DNA of 5,449 bases from Accumulibacter sp. (GTDB taxonomy: Bacteria > Pseudomonadota > Gammaproteobacteria > Burkholderiales > Rhodocyclaceae): NCBI GenBank assembly GCA_031267455.1, contig JAIRZC010000220.1, positions 1 to 5,449 of the forward strand, written 5' to 3'. The translations under genes were made by a program, and so were the position numbers. Below the pieces are notes generated by a model. The model did not search any database and was not told the DNA's origin. It saw only the letters and a list, made by a program, of their open reading frames with translations. Positions 1 to 5,449 of the stretch are shown piece by piece; the first letter of the stretch is position 1, and each line of letters starts with the position of its first letter.

Positions 1-145
1 AATCGGGACGCCATGTTTTCGGCACCAGTTCTTCCCACCGCGTATCTTTATACGACGCAGGGGAAGACGGTACGCTTCCAGGCGCAATCAAATACAACAA
101 GCAGCAGCCAACAAAGCACACGGCCCGTCTTATATATGGAGCCAT
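1..145 (-). CDS. DUF3299-type exported protein, N-terminal fragment (cut by window edge)
   Basis: The first 48 codons of a minus-strand gene that continues past the left edge. The ATG is at 145. The N-terminus looks like a Sec signal peptide: two arginines at residues 6-7, a hydrophobic core at about 8-21 (AVCFVGCCLLYLIA), then a small-residue stretch ending SSPA near residue 30. The mature part begins with a W-x-x-L-V-P-x-x-W-x-P-D pattern (residues 37-48), which resembles the start of DUF3299 proteins (W-x-x-L-[IV]-P-x-x-W-x-P). DUF3299 genes are known to accompany DUF2796 plus ABC ATPase plus FtsX-type permease clusters, and that is the context here. The function is not known to me; a periplasmic accessory role in zinc uptake is inferred. 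The SD is weak (GAG, 7 nt from the ATG). The frame stays open upstream to about 320, so an earlier start (for example GTG at 187) cannot be excluded. Confidence 0.66.
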   Translation of the reverse strand, partial: MAPYIRRAVCFVGCCLLYLIAPGSVPSSPASYKDTRWEELVPKTWRPD

Positions 146-337
146 CAATATTCTCAGGGGAAAAATACCAACAATAGTAAAACGCACTGTGCCAAAACAT
201 ACGACTCGATGCGGCCCTTTCCGAAGGTGTGTAAATGGAAATTGCTCATGTTGCCCTGGTTTTCGACAAAAGAAGGGCGATAAAAGAACAGGCGGTCTGT
301 ATGCGCGTGAGTGACACGGAAAATGCAGGAAACTTTT
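146..337. other. Gap between permease and DUF3299 gene
   Basis: A 192-bp spacer, unusually wide for an otherwise tightly packed operon. No convincing hairpin terminator, promoter or operator is visible on either strand. On the minus strand the frame of the downstream gene is open through most of it, from an in-frame TGA near 322. The conceptual translation (rich in P, F, R and H) does not look like a domain I recognise and has no start with a good SD. It could be a leader, a decayed gene remnant or simple spacer. Confidence 0.5.
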
Positions 338-1609
338 TCACAGAGACACCGTAAGCCCGTCAGCCAAGCTCATACGATACGCGCGAAAAGCCGGAATCAG
401 ACTGGTTAGAAAACCGGCCAGGCAAATACCTCCTACAAGCGCCCATTCGCCAGATTCCGGAAGCGACAGGTAAATGAAAATTCCGTAACTTTCGGCCAAA
501 AAGGGACTGACAGAGGCCATCAGTCCGTACAAGGCCAAAAGACCGCAGACGATGCCCGCGACTACAAGCATGCTTCCCTCAAAAGCCATAAGCAGTAGAA
601 TATCCAAGGGCCTTGCGCCCGTCGAACGCAATATTGCCAGTTCCCGCCTTCTTTCCCCAAGACCCGCAAGAATCGCGGCCGCCAACCCTGCCAGCCCCGC
701 AACCGTAACCAGGGCGGAGACGAGCATTAGCGCATTCTCTCCGGTATTGACCATGCTCCATATCTGATCCATGGCAACGCCGGGCATGACACCCATGAGC
801 GGTTCGGCTTTCCATTCGTTTATATCGCGTTGCAGGGCAAACACCTGAGCGCGTTTTTTGAGGCCGACCAGCATGGCGGTAATACTTTTTGGTTCCAGAT
901 TAAAGCGTGTCACTTGTTCCGCCGTGATGCGCAAGCCGGGGATGAGAGCACCGCCGCGCCAGTTGACATGAATGGCTTCCATGGCATGTAGCCCGATGTA
1001 TAGAGAACGGTCCACGGGTGTGCCTGTGGGCGCAAGAATGCCGGTAACCGTAAAAGGCATGTCGCCATGCTCTGTCAGATAGTTTCCGCTGTTCCCATGA
1101 CTCAGAATGATTGTTTGTCCCAAGGCATAGCCGAGTTTTTTGGCCGCTTCAGCGCCCAGGGCGACATCAAAAAGCATTTCAGGCATTTTGCCCCGCGCCA
1201 ATTCAAGATTTCTGCCGCCACGGAAACGGTAATGTTCGAAAAAATCATCGGTCGTCGCCACAACGGGATAGCCCTTATGGGAATCACCAAGAGAAATGGG
1301 AATGGTCCATCCGACTTCGGGCTTTTGGGCTATCGCCTGCGCGCTATCCCACCCTATGTCGTTTGTAGCGCCACCGAGGTGAAAAATAGCATACAGCATC
1401 AATTGGATATTGCCCCCGCGCGCGCCGACGATCAAATCGGTACCCGAGACAGACTGGACGAAATTCTCGCGAATCTGTGTTCTTAGCTTTTCTACGCCAA
1501 GCAATAAGGCGGTGGAAAGAGCGATGGAAAAGACAATCAGCGCAAGGGTAGCGCAACGGTTCCAAGCGCTTTTTCCAGCAAGATACAGCAAATAACGAAT
1601 GCGCCTCAT
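338..1609 (-). CDS. FtsX/MacB-fold ABC transporter permease of a zinc-linked (Zrg-like) system
   Basis: A 423-residue inner-membrane permease, complete, with the FtsX/MacB layout. TM1 is at about 19-38. A large periplasmic domain follows at about 40-285, with the conserved stretch GTDLIVGARGG at 56-66. TM2 is at 291-316, then a cytoplasmic coupling segment (GERRRELAILRSTGA, 318-332) that would contact the ATPase. TM3 is at about 336-362 and TM4 at about 387-408. The end, PAFRAYRMSLADGL (406-419), is typical of the family. The start ATG overlaps the stop of the ATPase gene by one base (TAATG), and a strong SD (GGAGGAGG, 1617-1624) sits 7 nt upstream inside the ATPase gene, indicating translational coupling. 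Family members usually transmit force or export lipoproteins, peptides or drugs (LolCE, MacB, FtsX). Co-operonic DUF2796 and the Zur-like operator suggest a role in zinc acquisition; that substrate is inferred. The alternative is a generic lipoprotein or peptide exporter that happens to be co-regulated by zinc. Confidence 0.9.
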   Translation of the reverse strand: MRRIRYLLYLAGKSAWNRCATLALIVFSIALSTALLLGVEKLRTQIRENFVQSVSGTDLIVGARGGNIQLMLYAIFHLGGATNDIGWDSAQAIAQKPEVGWTIPISLGDSHKGYPVVATTDDFFEHYRFRGGRNLELARGKMPEMLFDVALGAEAAKKLGYALGQTIILSHGNSGNYLTEHGDMPFTVTGILAPTGTPVDRSLYIGLHAMEAIHVNWRGGALIPGLRITAEQVTRFNLEPKSITAMLVGLKKRAQVFALQRDINEWKAEPLMGVMPGVAMDQIWSMVNTGENALMLVSALVTVAGLAGLAAAILAGLGERRRELAILRSTGARPLDILLLMAFEGSMLVVAGIVCGLLALYGLMASVSPFLAESYGIFIYLSLPESGEWALVGGICLAGFLTSLIPAFRAYRMSLADGLTVSL

Positions 1610-2361
1610 TATCCAGCCTCCTCCGCCCGATTCAAATCAGGCAGATGGACGACTCGGGGAAAATCTTCCGCCAAACTCTGATCGTGACTGACGAAAATCA
1701 GGGAAGTTCCGGCAGCGCGGCATTCACCGAGCAACAGGCGAAGAAAGGCTTTGCGCCTGCCCACGTCAAGTGAGGATGTCGGCTCGTCCGCAATGAGGAT
1801 ATCCGGCTGGCCGATAAGCGCGCGCGCCGCCGCCACGCGTTGCTGTTGCCCTATGGACAGTTTGTTTACCGGCCTGCCCCAAAGTGACGGGGAGAGGTCT
1901 AAACGCTCCAGCAGCGTCTTCGCTTCCGCCACAGGACTTTCAGCCTGCCTGCAAGCCCGCATATGGCGCAAAGGAGAAAATCGACACGGAACCAGAACAT
2001 TCTCCAGTATGGAGAGGTAGGAAATCAGGTTGAATTGCTGAAAAATGATGCCTGCGTGGTCGCCGCGGAAGATGTCGCGTTGGGCGCTGCCAAGCTCGTT
2101 CAGGCAGATGCCGTTGACGGTGGCGGCGCCGGAACTTGGCAAAAGAATCCCCGCCACAATGCCGAGCAGCGTACTTTTACCGCTACCGCTCGGCCCGGAT
2201 ATAAAAACGCGCTCACCCGCAAGCATGGAAAAAGACGGGATGTCCAATGTATCCTTCCGTTGTCCCGGCCAGCGGAACAACACTTTTTCCAAAATAACGG
2301 CCGGAGCGACGGCGTCATTCTTTACCGCTCCGTTCGTCAGTTTTTCTGCAACGGACCGCAT
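1609..2361 (-). CDS. ABC transporter ATP-binding protein (LolD/MacB-type), partner of the FtsX-fold permease
   Basis: A 250-residue cytoplasmic ATPase that should dimerise and drive the adjacent permease. All nucleotide-binding motifs are present in order: Walker A GPSGSGKST (56-64), Q-loop FQQFNL (107-112), signature LSIGQQQRVA (168-177), Walker B ILIADEP (188-194), D-loop SLD (197-199) and H-loop His226 in FVSHD. The signature has Ile in place of the first Gly of LSGGQ, a tolerated change. FQQFNLI and the D-E-P-T-S-S-L-D stretch are typical of the LolD/MacB/FtsE group. About 20 residues precede the first domain strand, slightly longer than LolD. The ATG lies 4 nt after the stop of the DUF2796 gene, with a GGTGG SD (2371-2375) overlapping that gene's end, so the two are co-transcribed. 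Expression should follow the Zur-type promoter upstream of 2974. Confidence 0.93.
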   Translation of the reverse strand: MRSVAEKLTNGAVKNDAVAPAVILEKVLFRWPGQRKDTLDIPSFSMLAGERVFISGPSGSGKSTLLGIVAGILLPSSGAATVNGICLNELGSAQRDIFRGDHAGIIFQQFNLISYLSILENVLVPCRFSPLRHMRACRQAESPVAEAKTLLERLDLSPSLWGRPVNKLSIGQQQRVAAARALIGQPDILIADEPTSSLDVGRRKAFLRLLLGECRAAGTSLIFVSHDQSLAEDFPRVVHLPDLNRAEEAG

Positions 2362-2365
2362 CCCA

Positions 2366-2974
2366 TTACCACCGGAGAGTATTCGATTCAGGAGTAAGCT
2401 CCGCCGCCTTCTGCCCGCCAGGAATCACCATCTGAACTTCCATCTCATGAAGATTGGGGAACACACGGAACAGATCGACCTTCATGCTGTTCAGTTTTTC
2501 TGGATGCCGGCACATAAACGATACTTCCACTTCGAGGCCGGCGTGTCCGTGGTCATGATCTCCGCTGGCGCCATGTTCATGAGCCTCTCGTTTACCTCCC
2601 TCGTGACGCGCATGCGCTATTTCAGCACATCCAGCTCCTCCGCTGGAAAGCATGCAGTCATCCATCACGCCGGATTCCAAAGATACTTCTTTCAACCGGC
2701 ATCCTGCTTCAGCAGACAGCACGAATAAGGAATCCGCCTTGCGCATGACAGCGGCCATGTTGCGCACTTCTTTCTTCTGCGCGTCCGTTTCTGGCCTATA
2801 CTCAAATGAAATGACATTGGCGAGCGGAGAAACCAATTTGATTTCCACCTTTTCCCCCTCCACGCCCACATTCATATGAGCAAGCCCATGTACATGGGCT
2901 TCACGGGCAAACGCCGGCGCGCCAAGAACAACAAAACCGCCGAGGACGATAAAAAATATTCGAAGAATCTTCAC
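2366..2974 (-). CDS. zrgA: Periplasmic histidine-rich zinc-uptake protein, DUF2796/ZrgA family
   Basis: A 202-residue exported protein, first gene of the operon. From the GTG start it has a Sec signal peptide (KILR, then a hydrophobic core to about residue 20) with predicted cleavage after AFA at 21-23. The mature N-terminus carries the family hallmark HVHGLAHMNV (27-36). Next come a DUF2796 core with SPLANVISFEYRP (49-61), a His-rich acidic loop at about 121-144 (H121, H124, H132, H134, H140, H142, H144), and the typical C-terminal end LFRVFP...QMVIPGGQKAAELTPE. Cysteines are at 92, 107, 116 and 155. ZrgA belongs to a second zinc uptake system in Vibrio cholerae; zinc binding by the His loop here is inferred. 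A longer reading from TTG at 2998 is possible. The GTG at 2974 is preferred because GGGAG lies 9 nt upstream and the signal peptide then starts correctly. The Zur-like box upstream supports zinc repression. Confidence 0.87.
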   Translation of the reverse strand: MKILRIFFIVLGGFVVLGAPAFAREAHVHGLAHMNVGVEGEKVEIKLVSPLANVISFEYRPETDAQKKEVRNMAAVMRKADSLFVLSAEAGCRLKEVSLESGVMDDCMLSSGGAGCAEIAHARHEGGKREAHEHGASGDHDHGHAGLEVEVSFMCRHPEKLNSMKVDLFRVFPNLHEMEVQMVIPGGQKAAELTPESNTLRW

Positions 2975-2983
2975 GTAAATGTT

Positions 2984-2988
2984 CTCCC
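2984..2988 (-). promoter_or_regulatory. Ribosome binding site fixing the DUF2796 start at GTG 2974
   Basis: The minus strand reads GGGAG (extended GGGAGAAC), 9 nt before GTG at 2974. It lies inside the eight extra codons that a TTG start at 2998 would add. Those extra residues (MAPWENIY) would put polar and charged residues in front of a normal signal peptide. The GTG start is therefore the better choice. Confidence 0.7.
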
Positions 2989-3018
2989 AGGGTGCCAATG
3001 AATAATCAATGCAAAAAT

Positions 3019-3041
3019 GAAATGATATATTATTGCATTTA
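3019..3041 (-). promoter_or_regulatory. Zur-type (zinc uptake regulator) operator
   Basis: A 23-bp interrupted palindrome. On the plus strand the left half is GAAATGATATA, the centre is T, and the right half is TATTGCATTTA. The halves match each other at 8 of 11 paired positions. Against the enterobacterial Zur consensus as I remember it (halves GAAATGTTATA and TATAACATTTC around one central base), about 18 of 23 positions agree. It lies 45 nt upstream of the GTG of the ZrgA-type gene and covers the predicted -10 box, so zinc-loaded Zur would block RNA polymerase. A site of this type in front of a ZrgA-family gene is mutually supporting. Fur boxes are related but have a GATAAT core, which this site lacks. 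Confidence 0.78.
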
Positions 3042-3057
3042 GCCTAAGAAGACGCAA
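3029..3057 (-). promoter_or_regulatory. Predicted sigma-70 promoter of the zinc operon
   Basis: On the minus strand a -35-like TTGCGT (3052-3057) is separated by 17 nt from AATAAT (3029-3034), which matches TATAAT at five of six positions. Transcription would start near 3020-3023, giving a leader of about 50 nt before GTG 2974. The -10 box sits wholly inside the Zur-type palindrome, the arrangement expected of a simple repressor. The -35 element is only a partial match. Confidence 0.55.
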
Positions 3058-3105
3058 AGAAAATCACAGGCCGCGGCGCGCAAAAAAATTTGGGGGAGTC
3101 TCATC

Positions 3106-3174
3106 GTGAAGCGCCCCACGGAAAAAAAAGCGGCATCAACATCGTTCCCCGCCATTAGAAATGGAATAAAGTAG
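3106..3174 (+). CDS. Possible 22-codon leader ORF ahead of the TauE-family gene
   Basis: GTG at 3106 is preceded by a purine-rich GGGGGAG (3092-3098) with a 7-nt spacer, and the frame runs 22 codons to TAG at 3172-3174. That ends 28 nt before the ATG of the exporter gene. The peptide is basic (K2, R3, K7, K8, R18, K22) with no membrane segment or recognised motif. The SD and spacing are good, but a frame this short can arise by chance. It could be a regulatory leader peptide or nothing. I see no attenuator hairpin between it and the gene. Confidence 0.22.
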   Translation: MKRPTEKKAASTSFPAIRNGIK

Positions 3175-3202
3175 CGCATCAGCCGCGATAGGTTCCACAG
3201 AC

Positions 3203-3946
3203 ATGTTATCCGATCCTTTCTTTTTGTTTACCGCGATCACGGCGGTATTGCTCATCGGGATATCGAAAGCGGGTTTTGGCGGAATGATGGGAAGTCTGGC
3301 CGTCCCGCTGGTTTCGTTGAGCGTCAGCGCGCCAAAAGCCGCCGCGATCCTGCTGCCCGTCCTTCTCGTCATGGATACGACGGGCCTCCTGGTATTCCGC
3401 GGAAAGGCCGACGCGATCAACCTGCGCATCATGCTTCCCGGCGCGATGGCGGGTCTCGTGCTCGGCGCCGTTTTCTTTCATTGGGTCGACGTACTCTGGA
3501 TCAAGGCGATCATCGGTGTCGAAGCGCTTCTGTTCGGTGTTTCCCGTCTGCGCCAGGCGGAAAAAACGCGCGATCCGCGTTCGCCCGAAACGACCCGCGG
3601 TCTTTTCTGGGGTTGCGTTTCAGGTTTCACGAGCTTCATTTCACACGCGGGAGGCCCGCCGATCCTCCAATACCTCCTGCCTCAGGAAATGGAGCGCGTC
3701 CGCATGGTGGCGACGATGACGATCTTTTTTTCCGTCGTCAACTTCGTCAAACTGATCCCCTACGCGATCCTCGGTTTACTCGACACGTCGAATTTGATGA
3801 CATCCGCTTTGCTTCTTCCCGCCGTTCCACTGGGTTATTGGATCGGTCTCAAGTTACTGAAAATGCTTTCACAAAGGCTGTTCAATCAAATCATCACCGT
3901 CGCCATGATCCTGACGGGAATCAAGCTGCTCTATGATGTAATCTGA
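3203..3946 (+). CDS. TauE/SafE family (DUF81) membrane exporter/permease
   Basis: A 247-residue polytopic inner-membrane protein of the TauE/SafE superfamily, about the usual family length. Two family half-motifs are visible: GISKAGFGG (19-27) near the first membrane segment, and SFISHAGGPP (144-153) at the start of the second half. They reflect the internal duplication of the fold. Hydrophobic segments lie at about 4-20, 45-64, 73-92, 98-113, 133-148, 168-192, 198-218 and 228-245. Known members export sulfite, sulfoacetate or other sulfur-containing or organic anions; the substrate here cannot be read from the sequence. The ATG at 3203 is the only start before an in-frame TAA at 3167; the SD is weak (ATAGG, 3188-3192). 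It is divergent from the zinc operon and its 3' end overlaps convergent tilS by 78 bp. No clear promoter was found, and there is no evidence that it is zinc-regulated. Confidence 0.9.
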   Translation: MLSDPFFLFTAITAVLLIGISKAGFGGMMGSLAVPLVSLSVSAPKAAAILLPVLLVMDTTGLLVFRGKADAINLRIMLPGAMAGLVLGAVFFHWVDVLWIKAIIGVEALLFGVSRLRQAEKTRDPRSPETTRGLFWGCVSGFTSFISHAGGPPILQYLLPQEMERVRMVATMTIFFSVVNFVKLIPYAILGLLDTSNLMTSALLLPAVPLGYWIGLKLLKMLSQRLFNQIITVAMILTGIKLLYDVI

Positions 3947-5284
3947 CCAGATGAGCGAAATCCCCTCCTCCCCACATTCACAGGAATACGCCGCATCGAC
4001 GCCGATGCCGCCGACCCAGATCAACCGCCCCTGGAGCCAAAGGCTGGGCAAGCGCCGACGTTCCCAAACGGGGATGCCAGCCTCCTGAAACAGCTTTGCC
4101 AAGGGTTTTCGCGGCCGCCCCGGATGGAGTTTCATGCGTTCGCCGCTCCTCAGTGTCTGGAAGACCAGGGGATCTGCTCCGATCGATTCGCGCCGGACTC
4201 CCTGGGCTTTCACGCGTGCCAGGCGGATGACTCCGCCCGCCCAGGGAATCCCCCCTCCTTTCAAAGCGCTTTCCAGCGCGTATTTCAATGGAAGGTCCGG
4301 CGGAGCGGGACGGTGGGGAAGAACGAATAATTCGCCGCGGTAGACACGCAATTCGCCATCGACGGTCGAGACATGGATTCCCGCCGATGCAAACGCCAGT
4401 TGCCGGAGCGCCTCGTCGATCCAGCGCTTGTCGGGCATTGAAAAACCCGCGTTCATCCACAAAAAACGCAAGAGATTCCGCGCGCGCGGAAGTGAAAGCT
4501 CATTGAAACCCTCGAGAAGGATGCGTCCCTTCGCGCTCATCAGCCTATCGCGGTCCAACGCCGCCAATTCATCGAGAAGAATACGGCTTTCGGCAAAGTG
4601 TTTCGCGGCGCGGGCGAGCTTTCGCCGCGCATTCGGGAAGACGGTCTCGAGACAAGCGAGGATGTCATGTCGCAGAAAATTCCGGCGAAAGCGTGTATCG
4701 TCATTGCTCTCATCGTCGATCCAGGTCAGATTTACCCGTTTTGCGTAGGCATCGATCGCCGCGCGCGGCACATCAAGCAAGGGGCGCGCGAATCTCGGCC
4801 CCCGATGCGTCGATCCGAAAAACGCCGCTCGCTCGGGCGACATTCCCGATGCACCCGCGATCCCCGCGCCGCGCAGGAGATTGAGAAGCAGGGTTTCGGC
4901 CTGATCGTCCCGATGGTGCCCGAGGACGACCCAATCCGCTCCAGAGGCCGCGAGCGCGGCGTAGCGAGCTCGTCGCGCGGCGCCTTCGATCCCTTCGCCG
5001 CCAACGCGCGGCACTTCGACGCGGGAAACGACGACGGGGACTCCGAGACGACCGCCGAGCGAAAGGCAAAACTCCGCCCACTCGTCGGCTTTTGGGCTGA
5101 GACCGTGATGCACATGGAGCGCGGAAAGCGAAAACGGGGTCTGCGATGAATCGCCAAGGCGTTTGATCTCATGCAAAAGGACGACCGAATCGCGTCCGCC
5201 GGACAAGGCAACACAAACGTTGTTCCCTGCCTCAAGGCGTTTTTCGAAAAAAGCGGCAATGCTTTCGCTGACCGGATCATTCAT
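3869..5284 (-). CDS. tilS: tRNA(Ile)-lysidine synthase
   Basis: A 471-residue cytoplasmic enzyme that uses ATP to attach lysine to C34 of the CAU-anticodon isoleucine tRNA, changing it to read AUA; it is essential in most bacteria. Residues 28-33 are the ATP-pyrophosphatase P-loop SGGRDS. Then come ALHVHHGLS (55-63), LGHHRDDQAETLLLNLLRG (121-139), RPLLDVPR (167-174) and DDESNDD with RRNFLRH (190-205). An all-helical middle domain follows (about 212-305). The TilS C-terminal domain contains RSGERMKLHPGRPRKPLAKLF (379-399) and GIPVWERRRLP. The canonical end, GISLIW, is at 441-446. Residues 447-471 are an extra tail encoded wholly within the antisense of the TauE-family gene. The ATG at 5284 has GAAGA (5292-5296) 7 nt upstream. 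An ATG at 5280 in another frame is not the start. The gene is more GC-rich than the zinc operon. Confidence 0.96.
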   Translation of the reverse strand: MNDPVSESIAAFFEKRLEAGNNVCVALSGGRDSVVLLHEIKRLGDSSQTPFSLSALHVHHGLSPKADEWAEFCLSLGGRLGVPVVVSRVEVPRVGGEGIEGAARRARYAALAASGADWVVLGHHRDDQAETLLLNLLRGAGIAGASGMSPERAAFFGSTHRGPRFARPLLDVPRAAIDAYAKRVNLTWIDDESNDDTRFRRNFLRHDILACLETVFPNARRKLARAAKHFAESRILLDELAALDRDRLMSAKGRILLEGFNELSLPRARNLLRFLWMNAGFSMPDKRWIDEALRQLAFASAGIHVSTVDGELRVYRGELFVLPHRPAPPDLPLKYALESALKGGGIPWAGGVIRLARVKAQGVRRESIGADPLVFQTLRSGERMKLHPGRPRKPLAKLFQEAGIPVWERRRLPSLWLQGRLIWVGGIGVDAAYSCECGEEGISLIWSDYIIEQLDSRQDHGDGDDLIEQPL

Positions 5285-5449
5285 CCTGAAATCTTCGTCG
5301 GATATGCCCGAAACGCCGCCACACGACGAACTTCATGCCGGAAAGAGAGAGAAACGCAGCACGCCGCGAGGCGGAATTTCCGGCACAAACGGCATCTCCC
5401 AGGATCGAGCGTTCAAAAGACTAGAAAAGCTTGCCCTCACGTGACTTTG
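5285..5449 (-). other. tilS upstream region, possibly with the 3' tip of a preceding gene
   Basis: It holds the tilS SD (GAAGA, 5292-5296). On the minus strand one frame reads in from the edge as KSREGKLF and stops at TAG (5421-5423). Another reads in and stops at TGA (5333-5335). Either could be the end of an upstream gene; in many betaproteobacteria accA precedes tilS, but eight residues cannot identify it. No strong promoter or terminator was recognised. Confidence 0.3.

Noticed and set aside
338..2361. MacB-type drug exporter or LolCDE lipoprotein transporter as the primary call
   Set aside because: The permease stands alone, without a fused ATPase, MacA-like adaptor or second Lol permease. 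The DUF2796 gene and Zur-type operator favour a zinc-linked system. It is kept only as an alternative.
2045..2728. 227-codon plus-strand open frame
   Set aside because: It runs antisense across the junction of the ATPase and DUF2796 genes, both of which have intact family motifs. Its translation has no recognisable domain and no good SD.
3064..3130. Possible intrinsic terminator or CG-rich hairpin in the divergent intergenic region
   Set aside because: The CCGCGGCGCGC stretch followed by A-tracts makes only a very short stem with no U-tract in a useful orientation, and no gene ends here.
3481..3936. 151-codon plus-strand frame inside the TauE-family gene
   Set aside because: Shifted-frame shadow of a motif-bearing membrane protein; the translation is arginine-rich and of low plausibility, as expected in GC-rich DNA.
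4598..5149. 183-codon plus-strand frame and a 182-codon minus-strand alternative frame over tilS
   Set aside because: Both overlap the catalytic domain of tilS, which has all of its motifs. They are rich in Arg, Ser and Pro and arise from high GC.
5163..5444. 93-codon plus-strand frame at the right edge
   Set aside because: Half of it is antisense to the tilS N-terminus, and the rest shows no motif, SD or coding-like composition.
5333..5449. Minus-strand frame entering from the right edge and ending at TGA 5333-5335
   Set aside because: Open for only 38 codons, with no recognised motif. A competing frame ends at TAG 5421-5423, so neither can be named as a gene end.

Overview
The window is 5.4 kb of Gram-negative bacterial chromosome, probably proteobacterial. 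The tRNA-lysidine synthase reads like betaproteobacterial TilS proteins (GRDSVVLLH, GHHRDDQAETLLLNLLRGAG, RRNFLRH). That assignment is a family impression from memory, not a search result. No RNA gene, insertion sequence, CRISPR array or prophage feature was seen.

Left part (1 to about 3060), all on the minus strand and reading right to left. A periplasmic histidine-rich DUF2796 protein of the ZrgA type (2366-2974) is followed by an ABC ATPase (1609-2361) and an FtsX/MacB-fold permease (338-1609). After a 192-bp gap comes the first 48 codons of a DUF3299-type exported protein that runs off the left edge (1-145). The first three genes are tightly packed (4-nt gap, then a 1-nt TAATG overlap) and form one operon. 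In front of it lies a near-perfect Zur-type palindrome (3019-3041) covering the predicted -10 box. Gene content and operator together point to a zinc-starvation-induced zinc acquisition locus related to the zrgABCDE system of Vibrio cholerae. ZrgA-type proteins are small periplasmic zinc-linked proteins; here an FtsX-fold permease takes the place expected of a ZnuB-type channel.

Middle (2975-3202): a divergent intergenic region holding the zinc promoter and operator. It also holds an optional 22-codon leader ORF ahead of the plus-strand gene.

Right part: a plus-strand TauE/SafE-family membrane exporter (3203-3946) converges on minus-strand tilS (3869-5284). The two genes overlap by 78 bp, and the overlap encodes a 25-residue tail on TilS that lies beyond the usual end of the protein. 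The TilS half is visibly more GC-rich than the zinc operon, so the zinc operon may have been acquired separately. The last 165 bp (5285-5449) hold the tilS ribosome binding site and perhaps the 3' tip of an upstream minus-strand gene.
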